Shown here: piece after piece, positions 28,196 to 37,134 of the stretch
How the letters are laid out: each line of letters opens with the position of its first letter
Numbering within the stretch: position 1 is the first letter of the stretch
Origin: Winogradskyella alexanderae
Lineage (GTDB): Bacteria > Bacteroidota > Bacteroidia > Flavobacteriales > Flavobacteriaceae
Direction of reading: 5' to 3'
Length of the DNA: 64,000 nt
Assembly: GCF_020166335.1 (NCBI RefSeq)
Contig: NZ_JAIUJR010000009.1
Span: 79,572-143,571, forward strand
Position numbers and translations under genes: made by a program
Notes under the pieces: generated by a model
The model's database searches: none
The model's input: only the letters and a program-made list of their open reading frames with translations
Told to the model about the DNA's origin: nothing

Positions 28196-28230
28196 ATTTT
28201 AAGGTGGAATTGTTTAATTAATTAAATACA

Positions 28231-28250
28231 GAACCTGCACCTACAGGTTC
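28231..28250. repeat. Hairpin-forming inverted repeat
   Basis: A perfect 7-bp inverted repeat (28231-28237 and 28244-28250) with a 6-nt loop, between the 79-aa and 138-aa membrane protein genes. On the minus strand it could be a weak terminator for the 138-aa gene. No long U tract follows, so this is tentative. Confidence 0.3.
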
Positions 28251-28338
28251 TTCCCAATGCTAAAAATATTGAATAAAACTAATATTTAAAAACAAAGTCA
28301 AGAAAGTGTATTGTCTTAACACTAAATCATTAATAACC

Positions 28339-28755
28339 TTAGTTTTGTTTATTGTTTTCATTAAATGCTTGTCTCCTTCTCTTTATTCTATTACTTATAA
28401 TGAAAAGGACTCCAACTATAGCAAACGGAATAGTTATCATAAGAATAATCAATAGACTTAACCAAACCGACTGGTTCATGTTGTAGTTATGAATAAAAAC
28501 AAAAGGACTGAGGCCAAGCCCAATCAGTATAAAAAGTATACCTCCGATGTATTCTTTTTTCCATGCTATTATTAAGAATAGTATAAGGATAAAAGATGGG
28601 ATAAGATGCATAAGAAAACCAATAATTTGTTGCCAGACTGTTAATTTTGGATCAAAGGCATCAAGAGCAAATAAGCTAATGAACAAAATTGCTAGAATAC
28701 AAATTATTCTAGGCAACCAGTGGATTATTTTAATATTTAGTTTCATTTTAATCAA
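28339..28755 (-). CDS. Four-helix membrane protein (DUF7670-like)
   Basis: A 138-residue integral membrane protein with four predicted helices (about residues 11-30, 42-64, 68-86, 95-118) and a basic C-terminal tail (NRIKRRRQ). The pattern fits a small family annotated in flavobacteria as DUF7670 or hypothetical membrane protein; I am not certain of the exact family. Translation may start at the second Met (28746), because MIK precedes MKLNIK with no clear preference. Confidence 0.65.
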   Translation of the reverse strand: MIKMKLNIKIIHWLPRIICILAILFISLFALDAFDPKLTVWQQIIGFLMHLIPSFILILFLIIAWKKEYIGGILFILIGLGLSPFVFIHNYNMNQSVWLSLLIILMITIPFAIVGVLFIISNRIKRRRQAFNENNKQN

Positions 28756-28853
28756 TAAAAACCATTATTGCAGGAACGATTATGGGACGTCAAAACTCAT
28801 GATAGTTAAGGGCGCTTCATCTTTTTTGTCATTTTCAATATATAATGATGGAC

Positions 28854-28877
28854 CTTAGAATTTTATTTAATTCTAAG
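28854..28877. repeat. Perfect 9-bp inverted repeat in a 303-base gene-free stretch
   Basis: A CTTAGAATT arm and its complement with a 6-nt loop (28854-28862 and 28869-28877). The surrounding 28756-29058 contains no reading frame I can support. The hairpin may terminate transcription from the gene at 29059-29589, but it has no strong U tract. Confidence 0.3.
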
Positions 28878-29058
28878 TTTGTCTCATAACGCTTGTATCA
28901 AATTATACGTCAATTACAACAGGTTAAATTATTTTGAATTTTTAAGAATAGAAATGATATCAATCAGTTCTAAAAGCATTCACGACTAACGTTGATTTGT
29001 ATTTTCAGAACTACAATTAAAATATTGAAGTGTAAAGTTTGGTTAGAATTAACAAATA

Positions 29059-29589
29059 TTATAATCGCATCCCAATTCCCAATCCTATATTCCAAGTGTT
29101 ATAGCCATCAAATCTCTGGTCTAGAAATAGATTGGGTAATATGTAGAACGATTGACTAATATCTTTTTCATATTCAATACCAACTCTAAATAAATAAAAA
29201 GATTCTTTTTTTTCTAGCTCAATGCCCGGACCTAGTGTAATTACAAATCCATTGGCGAATTGATAAAGTGCATCTAGAGTAAGAACAAGAGGATTAACTC
29301 GTTCTATCTCTTCATTTTCTGATTTTTTAATCACGAAGGTTTCAATTTCAACATCATTATGTAGCCCAATTCCCCAATTATGATTAAACCAATATTCAAA
29401 ATCGAGACCCCAAGATGGAACAAAAACGTTATCTAAACCTTCATTGTTTACCAGCGTATGTCCAATGATTCCAACTACTCTAAACCCTTTTCCTAACGGT
29501 TCAATTTCTCCATGATTTTTATGATCTTGCGCGTTTATTCTAAATATCGTTAATATTATCAGAATACATACAATTATATTTCTTTTCAT
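29059..29589 (-). CDS. Exported outer-membrane-like hypothetical protein
   Basis: A 176-residue protein with a signal peptide (residues 1-20, ending RINAQ). The remainder is built of short alternating strands (WGLDFEYWFNHNWGIGLHNDVEIE, GFVITLGPGIELE) and ends in an aromatic/hydrophobic terminal strand (NIGLGIGMRL). This is typical of a small eight-strand outer-membrane beta-barrel. Function unknown. It lies downstream of, and on the same strand as, the small lipoprotein gene at 29658. Confidence 0.7.
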   Translation of the reverse strand: MKRNIIVCILIILTIFRINAQDHKNHGEIEPLGKGFRVVGIIGHTLVNNEGLDNVFVPSWGLDFEYWFNHNWGIGLHNDVEIETFVIKKSENEEIERVNPLVLTLDALYQFANGFVITLGPGIELEKKESFYLFRVGIEYEKDISQSFYILPNLFLDQRFDGYNTWNIGLGIGMRL

Positions 29590-29657
29590 ATTATAGCTTT
29601 TAAAGGCACACTTATTTACGAGACCATCTATGGTTTAAACTTTGGTTTGAAAGCCTG

Positions 29658-30137
29658 TCATATACGATTAAAAATAAAATGAACCGTACAACTCTCCAAA
29701 TCTCCATCATTGTCAAAATCATATTCTCCCGTGTCAGGACCACCATTTAGGGTAAAATTAGTACCATCATAAGTATGACCATACGTATCCCAATCATTTG
29801 GATAATCATCCCAAATAATTGCAAAGTAAAATGTTTGTTGCCATTCTTCCCAGAACATTTCACCACTCACCGTATAGGAATTGCGGTCTACAGGGTTGAG
29901 CGTAATGGTAAAACGGCCATTGGATTGTACGGACATCAGAGTTGTCCCGCCATCCTCAACGATATCAACAGAAGTTGTGCTTACACTGAATTGAGCTTTT
30001 GAGGCCTCCCAGTTTCCCGCAAGTTCACTTAAAGGAAATGGTCCATTTTTAGTGAGGTTTTCATCTTCATCATCTGAACTACATGCTATTACAAAGGGGA
30101 TAAATAACACTAAAAGAAAATAAACATAAGGTTTCAT
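29658..30137 (-). CDS. Small lipocalin-like lipoprotein
   Basis: I place the start at ATG 30137 (MKPYVYFLL...) rather than at an in-frame codon ten residues upstream, because the signal begins there: a hydrophobic run ending IACSSDDED with Cys as lipid site. The mature 140 residues are beta-rich with ELAGNWEASKAQFSV near the start, resembling lipocalin-like proteins of Bacteroidota. It is probably anchored in the outer membrane. Function unknown. Confidence 0.72.
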   Translation of the reverse strand: MKPYVYFLLVLFIPFVIACSSDDEDENLTKNGPFPLSELAGNWEASKAQFSVSTTSVDIVEDGGTTLMSVQSNGRFTITLNPVDRNSYTVSGEMFWEEWQQTFYFAIIWDDYPNDWDTYGHTYDGTNFTLNGGPDTGEYDFDNDGDLESCTVHFIFNRI

Positions 30138-30158
30138 GATTCTATAATTTAGACTGTA

Positions 30159-30175
30159 GAACTGCAAAGCAGTTC
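30159..30175. promoter_or_regulatory. Palindrome upstream of the lipoprotein gene
   Basis: A perfect 7-bp inverted repeat with an AAA centre (GAACTGC / GCAGTTC) lies 22-38 bases before the start of the lipoprotein gene at 29658-30137. It could be an operator or a leader hairpin. The rest of 30138-30442 shows no gene; it must contain the promoters of the two divergent genes. Confidence 0.3.
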
Positions 30176-30442
30176 ACATTGATTAATACCTTATTAAAGC
30201 TATTTAGATTTTTTACCTGTAGCAATGATATGTGTCAGTTTAAAAACGGAAGTATGGTTCTAATTACTATATGCCAAAAAAATATTAGACATGCCCAATA
30301 GGAAAAAATATTTAAAGGAATAGAAAGATTTACTTTTTTGACTTTTCAAGGTGACAAAAATCATAGTTTCCCTACCAAGTATGGCGTACCTTTAAATGTT
30401 TTAGTTCACTGATTTATATAATAAATTAAATAATTGAATACT

Positions 30443-31801
30443 ATGAAGAAACGAGTTCTAATTATGGGAGCAGCGGGTCGCGATTTTCACAATTTCAATA
30501 CCTTTTATCGTGATAATGAAGCTTACAAGGTTATGGCTTTTACTGCAGCTCAAATTCCTGATATTTCGGACAGAAAGTATCCTGCTGCATTAGCTGGTAA
30601 ATTATATCCTGATGGCATTCCGATTTATGATGAAAAAGATCTTGTTGAACTCATAAAGGAATTACAAATTGATGATGTTGCATTTTCTTATTCTGATGTT
30701 TCTTATGATTTCATTATGCATAAAAGCGCCATTGTTAATGCAGCTGGTGCCAATTTTGTTCTATTAGGCACAAAGGATACGTCTATAAAAAGTTTCAAAC
30801 CTCTAATTAGTGTTTGTGCAACACGAACTGGCTGTGGAAAAAGTCAGACAGCCAGAAGGTTAATAGAACTATTGATGGAACATGATCTAAAGGTTGTTGC
30901 TATTAGACATCCTATGCCATATGGTGATTTAGAAAAACAAAAAGTACAACGCTTTGCAACATTAGAAGACCTTAAGAAACATGACTGTACAATTGAGGAA
31001 ATGGAGGAGTATGAGCCTCATGTTGTTAGAGGTAATGTGATTTATGCAGGTGTTGATTACGAAGCTATTTTACGCGCAGCAGAAAATGATCCTGATGGCT
31101 GCGATGTTATTGTTTGGGACGGAGGGAATAATGATTTCCCATTTTATGAGTCCGATTTCCATATAACCATAACAGATCCACATCGCCCTGGTCATGGTAT
31201 GAAGTATTATCCTGGTGAGGTAAATCTTAGAATGTCTGATGCTGTAATTATCAACAAAATAGATACAGCAAGACCTAAGGATGTTACTAAGGTTAGAAAT
31301 ATCTTAGCTGAAGTAATTCCGAATACCACTGTAGTTGATGCGGCTTCACCAGTAAGAGTTGAAGATCCTAAGGTGATTAGAAACAAAAAGGTATTAGTTG
31401 TAGAAGATGGGCCAACCTTAACCCATGGTGGTATGAAGATAGGAGCGGGAACCGTTGCTGCTCAAAAATTTGGCGTATCCGAAATTATCGATCCTCGTCC
31501 ATATCTCGTTGGCAAATTAAAGGAAACCTTTGAAATATATCCAGAAATCGGAACCATTTTACCAGCAATGGGATATGGTGATGAGCAATTGAGAGATCTA
31601 GAATTAACTATAAATGCATGTGATTGTGATGCAGTAATTATAGGTACGCCTATAGATCTTAGTCGCGTTATAAATATCAATAAGCCTAGTACAAGAGTTT
31701 TTTATGACCTACAATCCATCGGAGAGCCAAGTTTTGAAAGTGTTATAGAGGAATTTTTGATTAAAAAAGGAATGCATAAAGAAATGGGTGAATTGGTATA
31801 A
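30443..31801 (+). CDS. Cyclic 2,3-diphosphoglycerate synthetase-like P-loop protein
   Basis: A 452-residue cytoplasmic protein. It has an N-terminal Rossmann-like region (VLIMGAAGRDFHNFN) and a central P-loop (VCATRTGCGKSQTARRL, about residue 136). An IVWDGGNNDFPFY segment and SDAVIINKIDTA supply the Mg/nucleotide site. Overall it matches the family annotated as cyclic 2,3-diphosphoglycerate synthetase or GTPase. The true role in mesophilic bacteria is unclear. ATG 30443 is preferred over a TTG three codons upstream. A strong terminator follows. Confidence 0.85.
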   Translation: MKKRVLIMGAAGRDFHNFNTFYRDNEAYKVMAFTAAQIPDISDRKYPAALAGKLYPDGIPIYDEKDLVELIKELQIDDVAFSYSDVSYDFIMHKSAIVNAAGANFVLLGTKDTSIKSFKPLISVCATRTGCGKSQTARRLIELLMEHDLKVVAIRHPMPYGDLEKQKVQRFATLEDLKKHDCTIEEMEEYEPHVVRGNVIYAGVDYEAILRAAENDPDGCDVIVWDGGNNDFPFYESDFHITITDPHRPGHGMKYYPGEVNLRMSDAVIINKIDTARPKDVTKVRNILAEVIPNTTVVDAASPVRVEDPKVIRNKKVLVVEDGPTLTHGGMKIGAGTVAAQKFGVSEIIDPRPYLVGKLKETFEIYPEIGTILPAMGYGDEQLRDLELTINACDCDAVIIGTPIDLSRVININKPSTRVFYDLQSIGEPSFESVIEEFLIKKGMHKEMGELV

Positions 31802-31821
31802 TAAATTAGTCCAATTAAGAT

Positions 31822-31857
31822 AAAACAGCACCAATTTGGTGCTGTTTTTATTTTTTA
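31822..31857 (+). terminator. Rho-independent terminator
   Basis: A perfect 13-bp inverted repeat (31822-31834 and 31836-31848) followed by a T-rich run ends transcription of the cDPG-synthetase-like gene. A-richness on the left arm would also allow termination of the minus-strand FkbM gene approaching from the right. Confidence 0.85.
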
Positions 31858-31925
31858 TAGATATAATGTTTAAAGAGCGGTAATATTATCTTCTTTCTCA
31901 GAATCGCACAGTATTATCAATCACT

Positions 31926-32732
31926 TTAGATATTTCTATACCATATTTTAGGAAGTGAAATGGGTTCATTGTCTGTATTGTCATAATCTAAATGATGAGG
32001 GAACCTATTAGCATAAGTTTTAGATGTAACCCGATCTTTTCTTAAAAATGTAAATTCTGCCACTCGCGGAATCTCAATGCCGTATCTTGAGTAAATACCA
32101 CAGCAGTTATTGGGATGTATATGGACGCAAATGTGCGTTTGCAATATTTTATCAAATACAGTTTGGTTCAAATTAAAGAAATGTGGATTCCAAAGGTCTT
32201 GCAATGAATGAAATTCAATAACCATAATTCTAAACCTATTCATTAAGTGATTAGACATATTTATTAGTGAATTGTATTCACTACCTTCTATGTCCATTTG
32301 TAATAATAAGTCTGAATTATCCGATTGGCATTTGATGCTTACCCAATCATCCATAGTTATAAAGTCATCATTAGTTGTACATCCAACAAACATCTTTATG
32401 AAGTCAAACTTGTCTTCAGGTAAATTGAAATTAGGTTTTTCTACAGATTTATCCGCCAAAAAAATCTTCATGCCTCGTTTTAGACATTCTAACTCAAACT
32501 CGCTTATTTTATCAACACCAGGCGAGAAGCATGCTTCAATATTTTCCAGATCGTCTGGTACCAAATAACCACCATCACCCTTTGGTCCAAGCCTAATCAA
32601 TTCATTTTGAACATTAATAGGGCGAAGACTCTCAATTAATTCAATAATTTTTTTCCTCTCGGTAACCCTGGCCATCAGAAATCCTTTTTTTTCTAGGAAT
32701 GATACCAGACTTCTTTTAATTATTTTTTTCAT
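31926..32732 (-). CDS. FkbM-family methyltransferase
   Basis: A SAM-dependent methyltransferase of the FkbM type: GPKGDGGYLVPDDL, FSPGVDKISEFELEC (SAM-binding region), LLQMDIEGSEYNSLIN (the conserved D-x-E-G-x-E) and a C-terminal PRVAEFTFLRKD. I prefer the start MKKIIKRSL at 32732, because the 20 residues upstream to 32792 lack family similarity; the longer start cannot be excluded. Such enzymes usually O-methylate sugars or glycolipids. It stands alone before the CoA transferase. Confidence 0.82.
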   Translation of the reverse strand: MKKIIKRSLVSFLEKKGFLMARVTERKKIIELIESLRPINVQNELIRLGPKGDGGYLVPDDLENIEACFSPGVDKISEFELECLKRGMKIFLADKSVEKPNFNLPEDKFDFIKMFVGCTTNDDFITMDDWVSIKCQSDNSDLLLQMDIEGSEYNSLINMSNHLMNRFRIMVIEFHSLQDLWNPHFFNLNQTVFDKILQTHICVHIHPNNCCGIYSRYGIEIPRVAEFTFLRKDRVTSKTYANRFPHHLDYDNTDNEPISLPKIWYRNI

Positions 32733-32847
32733 TTTATATTTCTTCTTATCCAATGAACACAAAACGGTTCGCACATAATTTATTAATAGCATTTGAAGAT
32801 ATTAGCTTTTAAGTTTTTGCTGGGGTTTTAAAAATATCCATCAATTG

Positions 32848-33888
32848 CTAAACAAGCGAGGTTTTAACTCTAACCGTTTCAATGCCTTCAATATCTTCAT
32901 GAAGTAACATTTTCTGTGCTTTGCGATCTTCAAAAACTTCTTGCATATTTTTTACAATGCCATAAGGAATGTTTCTTTTATCAAGATGAGAAACCCAATA
33001 ATTTGATGTCTTTTGGATCATGTATTCACTTATTTTCCTGTTTAAGGCTTCCCTTTTAGCTACCCTTTGGTCATTCGTTCTAAACTCATCCAATTCTATT
33101 TTTAGAAGAATGCACAAATTTTCAAATTGCTTATCTGAACCAATGGCTAAGACAAGCAATTTGCCATCTTTTGTTTTATACATATCTCCATAGGGTGCAA
33201 TGTTGGGATGCTGTGTGCCCATGGGTTGTGGAATATGATTTTCCATTAACCAGTTGGTAGCTTGATTTGCCAAAGAAGCCAAAGCACTTTGGTAAAGCGA
33301 AATTTTAATATGTTTTCCTTTGCCAGTGTTTAACTTGTTAATAATTGCACAGAGAATCGCTTCTTTTAAGTGATGGGCTGCGAGTACATCAATTAAAGCT
33401 ACTGGCATTTTTACAGGGTTCCTATTGGGTTCACCATTCATAAACATAAACCCAGTTTCAGCCTGTAATACAACGTCAAAAGCAGGCCTTGAATCGCCGT
33501 CACCAAATCCAGTAAGTTCCGCAAAAATGAGAGATGGCTTGTGTTGTTTCAAATCATCATAAGTCAATTTAAGTTTTCTAGCAGTACTTGGTTTATAATT
33601 GGTTATGACAATGTCGGCATCCTTTATATGACTGATTAAAATCTCATAGTCTGAGCTATCCGTAATATTAAGTAATAGGCTTTCTTTGTTGAAATTTGCA
33701 GCACAGTAATAAGCAGAGATAGCTCTTTCTTTGGATTCAGTTGGGAGTTTCCATGTTCTTGTAACATCTCCATTGGTGAGTTTATTTTCTATTTTAATAA
33801 CTTGAGCACCTAGCTCCGCGAAGAAAGTTCCTGTTAAAGGTCCAGCTAAAACGCTTGCCAGTTCTACTACTTTTAAGTTTTTAAACAT
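32848..33888 (-). CDS. CaiB/BaiF family CoA transferase
   Basis: A 346-residue class III CoA transferase or alpha-methylacyl-CoA racemase-like protein. Key stretches are VVELASVLAGPLTGTFFAELGAQVIKIE, RTWKLP, FAELTGFGDG and the catalytic-region motif PAFDVVLQAETGF (Asp nucleophile). It is shorter than the usual ~400 residues but looks complete at both ends. It moves CoA between organic acids in the cytoplasm. Substrate unknown and no pathway genes are adjacent. Confidence 0.87.
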   Translation of the reverse strand: MFKNLKVVELASVLAGPLTGTFFAELGAQVIKIENKLTNGDVTRTWKLPTESKERAISAYYCAANFNKESLLLNITDSSDYEILISHIKDADIVITNYKPSTARKLKLTYDDLKQHKPSLIFAELTGFGDGDSRPAFDVVLQAETGFMFMNGEPNRNPVKMPVALIDVLAAHHLKEAILCAIINKLNTGKGKHIKISLYQSALASLANQATNWLMENHIPQPMGTQHPNIAPYGDMYKTKDGKLLVLAIGSDKQFENLCILLKIELDEFRTNDQRVAKREALNRKISEYMIQKTSNYWVSHLDKRNIPYGIVKNMQEVFEDRKAQKMLLHEDIEGIETVRVKTSLV

Positions 33889-33998
33889 AAGATAAATACT
33901 AAAAGATAATTCCGTTGAAAATCACTATTAAATGTAAGATTATTTATTCTACTTAAGCAATATCTAAGCACTAATAATATAGTTTGTTAGGCTTATGG

Positions 33999-34280
33999 TT
34001 ATTGGTTTTTATCAAAAACTAGATAAGCAATGAATAATAAGAAATAAATAGTGAGATAGAAAAGATAGAAGTTTCTAAACTTAATGTACTTGCGATTTTC
34101 AGGATAAATATTACCGAAAAGACCTTTGATTTCTTTTAAAAAAAGAGGTTTTATGTTTATGAGCCAACTATCGGTTTGATATACGATTTTGCGAAATTTA
34201 CTTCTGTAATACCCCAATGGTAATCCCCAAACCACAAAAAGTATGAACCAAATATTCTTAGTTATAAAATCCATTATCAT
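33999..34280 (-). CDS. Small membrane protein coupled to the DUF1295 gene
   Basis: A 93-residue protein with a hydrophobic helix at residues 9-25 and another at 71-88. Between them is a soluble loop of aromatic and basic residues. Its ATG directly abuts the stop of the DUF1295 gene (TAAATG), a sign of translational coupling. It may be an accessory to that enzyme. Family not recognised. Confidence 0.65.
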   Translation of the reverse strand: MIMDFITKNIWFILFVVWGLPLGYYRSKFRKIVYQTDSWLINIKPLFLKEIKGLFGNIYPENRKYIKFRNFYLFYLTIYFLLFIAYLVFDKNQ

Positions 34281-35057
34281 TTATTTTTTTGGAAACCATG
34301 GAAAAAAGGCACTTGTTTTCTGAATGTATTCTCGGTATTGTGGTTTTGTTTCTTTTAGGGTTTTTTCAAGTAAGCTTACACCAGATATTTTTATGATCAA
34401 GAAGGTCATTACAATAGAACCTATGATGTGCCAATAACCTCCGGCAGCAATACTAAAAACGGCATAAGCCCACCAAACTGTGGCGTCACCAAAATAGTTC
34501 GGATGTCGGGTGTATTTCCAAAATCCTAAATTTAAGACCTTTCCTTTATTGTTGGGGTTACTTTTAAATCGTGCCAACTGATAATCACCACCAACTTCAA
34601 AGGCAAATCCAATAGCCCATACTACAATCCCAACATAATCCAATAGATTTAGTGTTCCTGTGCTTGTGCTAAAACTGACGCCCCAAAGGGGTAAAGAAAT
34701 AATCATTATTAAGGCACCCTGTAATAAGAAAGTTTGGAAATAACTAATCCACCAATACCGTTTTGAGCCAAAATTCTTTCGGAATTCCTGATACCTGAAA
34801 TCTTCACCTTTACCAATATTTCTATGGGCTAGATAAATGGCAAGCCTAAGTCCCCAAATACTAACTAATGTTAGAATTACTATTTTCCTAGGATTTAGTT
34901 CTCCCGACATAAACACATAAAACGCATTAACAATTACAAACCCCAAACCCCAAAAAATATCGACGATACTTACATTTTTTATAAGCACACTCCAGACCCA
35001 TAACAAGGTTACGAGGATAAATATGACTAATGATACTTGAAAAAAAAGGGATACCAT
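34281..35057 (-). CDS. DUF1295/steroid 5-alpha-reductase-like membrane enzyme
   Basis: A 258-residue integral membrane protein with six or seven helices. It has the conserved C-terminal motif LGFWKYTRHPNYFGDATVWW (near residue 176), characteristic of DUF1295 and the isoprenylcysteine-methyltransferase/steroid-reductase fold. The motif binds NADPH or SAM in relatives. It may reduce or modify a lipid. It is divergent from the lipid-storage island starting at 35293 and could be related, although that is unproven. Confidence 0.87.
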   Translation of the reverse strand: MVSLFFQVSLVIFILVTLLWVWSVLIKNVSIVDIFWGLGFVIVNAFYVFMSGELNPRKIVILTLVSIWGLRLAIYLAHRNIGKGEDFRYQEFRKNFGSKRYWWISYFQTFLLQGALIMIISLPLWGVSFSTSTGTLNLLDYVGIVVWAIGFAFEVGGDYQLARFKSNPNNKGKVLNLGFWKYTRHPNYFGDATVWWAYAVFSIAAGGYWHIIGSIVMTFLIIKISGVSLLEKTLKETKPQYREYIQKTSAFFPWFPKK

Positions 35058-35228
35058 TTGTTAAAATTAGATACAGTTACAGGCAAAATCTTAACTACTA
35101 ATCTACAAAGTTGAACATTTGCGAGTTAAGGCCACTAAAAAATTCAGCAGTTTAAAGTTACATAATTTTCAGAATAGATGAACAATTGTAAAATCTAATG
35201 GTGAACTTTTGTTTTAGTATTTCTATAC

Positions 35229-35244
35229 CTAGACTTTTGTCTAG
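35229..35244. promoter_or_regulatory. Inverted repeat upstream of the phasin-like gene at 35293
   Basis: CTAGAC and its complement with a 4-nt T loop lie about 50 bases before the start codon. A TTTG overlaps the loop and a TAATTTG lies at 35263-35269, which resembles an imperfect Bacteroidota promoter. This is a candidate operator/promoter for the first gene of the island. Confidence 0.35.
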
Positions 35245-35292
35245 TTTATAAAAAAAGAATCGTAATTTGTAGTTCAAATAAATATTAGTGAT

Positions 35293-35847
35293 ATGGAAAA
35301 AAAAGCAGGTCAAACAGCTTCATTTATGATTCGATTTAATCAAATTTTCTACGAGGAAAAAGGTGAATCTAAAGTGCAGTGGAGAGGAAGGGTGTCTCAT
35401 GTGCAAGGAGGCAAAGATCAAAGCTTTTCAGACTTTAGTGATGCTGTAAAGTTTATACAAGAACAGTTGGCAGAGTTAACCCTAGAAGCGACTAAACATA
35501 AATCACAAGAGCAACAAGAATCGTTATTCACTAAGAGTTTATCACTATGGAAAACGGTAACAACAGAAGGGCCTAAAGTAATCATGGAAACGATAAAAGA
35601 CCCGAGAAAACAAGTTGCTCATTTACAAGATCAAATAAGTGAATTTGGTGAAGATCTCTTGGAGAAAGTTCCGATTGACGATTGGAGAAATGTCTCAAGA
35701 ACTGATTTTAAAACAATTAAAGACTCAATCGCCGAATTACTAACGGAAGTAAAAAAACTAAACACAAAGGTAGATGCGATTAATAAAACTACTAAAACAA
35801 GTCGCACTTCAAAACCAAAAACAACCACTGCAACCAAAAAGAAATAA
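35293..35847 (+). CDS. Phasin/PhaF-like granule protein with basic tail
   Basis: A 184-residue protein in three parts. An N-terminal globular part (residues 1-70) has MIRFNQIFYEEKGESKVQWRG and a VQGG turn. A central amphipathic helical region (about 75-155) has IAELLTEVKKLNTKVDAIN, like phasins. The C-terminal 25 residues are all Lys, Thr, Ser, Arg and Pro, resembling the histone-like tail of PhaF. It probably coats a lipid granule and may touch DNA. This assignment rests on composition and context (lipid-storage genes downstream), not on a strong family match. Confidence 0.6.
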   Translation: MEKKAGQTASFMIRFNQIFYEEKGESKVQWRGRVSHVQGGKDQSFSDFSDAVKFIQEQLAELTLEATKHKSQEQQESLFTKSLSLWKTVTTEGPKVIMETIKDPRKQVAHLQDQISEFGEDLLEKVPIDDWRNVSRTDFKTIKDSIAELLTEVKKLNTKVDAINKTTKTSRTSKPKTTTATKKK

Positions 35848-35853
35848 TCTTTG

Positions 35854-36654
35854 ATGAGCAATCTCCAAAACAATTTGCTTGAGCTTAAAAAATTTCAAGA
35901 GAATGCGATTATCCGTATTCAGACCTTGGGACAGTTCAATTTGTGGCGTGATAATGATAAGGTTGACTCAAAGCAATGGGGAAGAGATAAAACGGTACAA
36001 CTTTTACAATATCTCATTTCAAATAGGCATCGGCATGCGCTTCATAAGGAAAGCATCATGGAACATCTCTGGGAAGAGGGTGATGATCGTGATTTTAAAG
36101 TTGCGTTGCATGGTGTCAACAAGGTTTTAGAGCCTAATAGACCATCGCGTACAGATCCAAGTTATATAATTAGACAAGGTGTAACCTATCAATTGGATTT
36201 GGATAAGATATGGATTGATGTCGAAGCATTAGAAAAGTACATTATTATTGGCAATGAAGCCTTTGGAAATGATATGAAGACCTCAAAAGAAGCCTATAAA
36301 TCTGCTCTAGCCTTATATCAGGGTGTATATTTACCAAATCGTATTTTTGAAGATTGGTCGTCTGAGGAGCGCGAAAAAATCCAAATCTTGGTTCTAGGCG
36401 CCTATGTAATTCTTGCAGAAATATTACTTCATGAAAATCCCTTAGAAAGCATTCGATTAGCACAATGTGCTATTGCCATAGACAAAACCTGGGAAGATGC
36501 ATACCGTTTGCAGATGCAGGCATATCTAATTAAAGGGAATAGACCGCAAGCTATAAAAGCTTATCAAAAATGTGCTGATGTTTTAGATCAAGAATATGGT
36601 ATAGATCCGCTTCCTTCTACAAAAAAAGTCTTACAAGAAATTGAGAGTATGTAA
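35854..36654 (+). CDS. BTAD/SARP-like transcriptional regulator
   Basis: A 266-residue protein: a winged-helix OmpR-type DNA-binding part (residues 15-110, IQTLGQFNLWRDN, KESIMEHLWEE, YQLDLDKIWIDVEALEKYI), followed by a BTAD-like helical repeat domain to the end (ILLHENPLESIRLAQCAIAID, YGIDPLPSTKKVLQEIE). This is the SARP architecture known from actinomycete regulators. A TTG lies one codon upstream, but ATG 35854 is preferred. The start is 6 bases from the previous gene, so they are co-transcribed. It probably controls the lipid island. Confidence 0.82.
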   Translation: MSNLQNNLLELKKFQENAIIRIQTLGQFNLWRDNDKVDSKQWGRDKTVQLLQYLISNRHRHALHKESIMEHLWEEGDDRDFKVALHGVNKVLEPNRPSRTDPSYIIRQGVTYQLDLDKIWIDVEALEKYIIIGNEAFGNDMKTSKEAYKSALALYQGVYLPNRIFEDWSSEEREKIQILVLGAYVILAEILLHENPLESIRLAQCAIAIDKTWEDAYRLQMQAYLIKGNRPQAIKAYQKCADVLDQEYGIDPLPSTKKVLQEIESM

Positions 36655-36775
36655 TTGATGCGGCTATTTGATCTTTGGTTAAAATCTTGTGAAACCATTA
36701 ATCCTCAGTTTTTCTAATAAAAGTTTATACCAGACCTTAATTATTACTTAAAATTTTAATCTCTTGACAGTATTT

Positions 36776-36813
36776 GCAACTCATTTGTAACTACATGGTT
36801 GTACGTTTGTATT
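36776..36813 (+). promoter_or_regulatory. Promoter repeat A upstream of phasin-like gene 36850
   Basis: An 18-base element (36776-36793) followed after 13 bases by TTTGTAT (36807-36813), 74 bases before the ATG. The same 18 bases, spacer length and TTTGTAT occur at 37135-37172 before the next phasin-like gene. It is interpreted as a shared promoter/operator. Confidence 0.55.
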
Positions 36814-36849
36814 GTAAAATAAAAAATAACGTATTTAATTTTCCCAATC

Positions 36850-37113
36850 ATGGCAACTAAGAAACAAATAACAATTATTGACAATACTGCAAAAAAAGTA
36901 TTGGGCATTACAACTAAAGCTAACGATTTAGCTCTAAGCACAACTGAAAAAGTATTTAACAAGTCATTTGAACTAACAGAAAAAGGTATAGGGCTTTCTT
37001 CAAAAATTGTAAAAAAAGGTTTAAAAGTATCTGCTAAGAATCAAGATATGGTGTTTGACACTTTAGATACAGTGAAAGCTAAAGCTTCTAAATATTTACC
37101 AAAATTTAAATAA
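36850..37113 (+). CDS. Small phasin-like protein A
   Basis: An 87-residue, wholly helical, Lys-rich protein without signal peptide. Its C-terminal half (SSKIVKKGLKVSAKNQDMVFDTLDTVKAKA) is closely similar to the protein at 38166 and to part of 37212, particularly the QD.VFD core. The amphipathic periodicity fits a granule-surface phasin. It is preceded by promoter repeat A. I infer the granule role from the neighbouring storage-lipid genes; no activity can be read. Confidence 0.65.
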   Translation: MATKKQITIIDNTAKKVLGITTKANDLALSTTEKVFNKSFELTEKGIGLSSKIVKKGLKVSAKNQDMVFDTLDTVKAKASKYLPKFK

Positions 37114-37134
37114 TTAGGTAGCGCGTACTTTTCG

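Noticed and set aside
28756..29058. Possible small gene or RNA in the gap between 28755 and 29059
   Set aside because: Only a 9-bp hairpin is visible; no frame with a plausible start and composition, and no tRNA-like or known RNA pattern.
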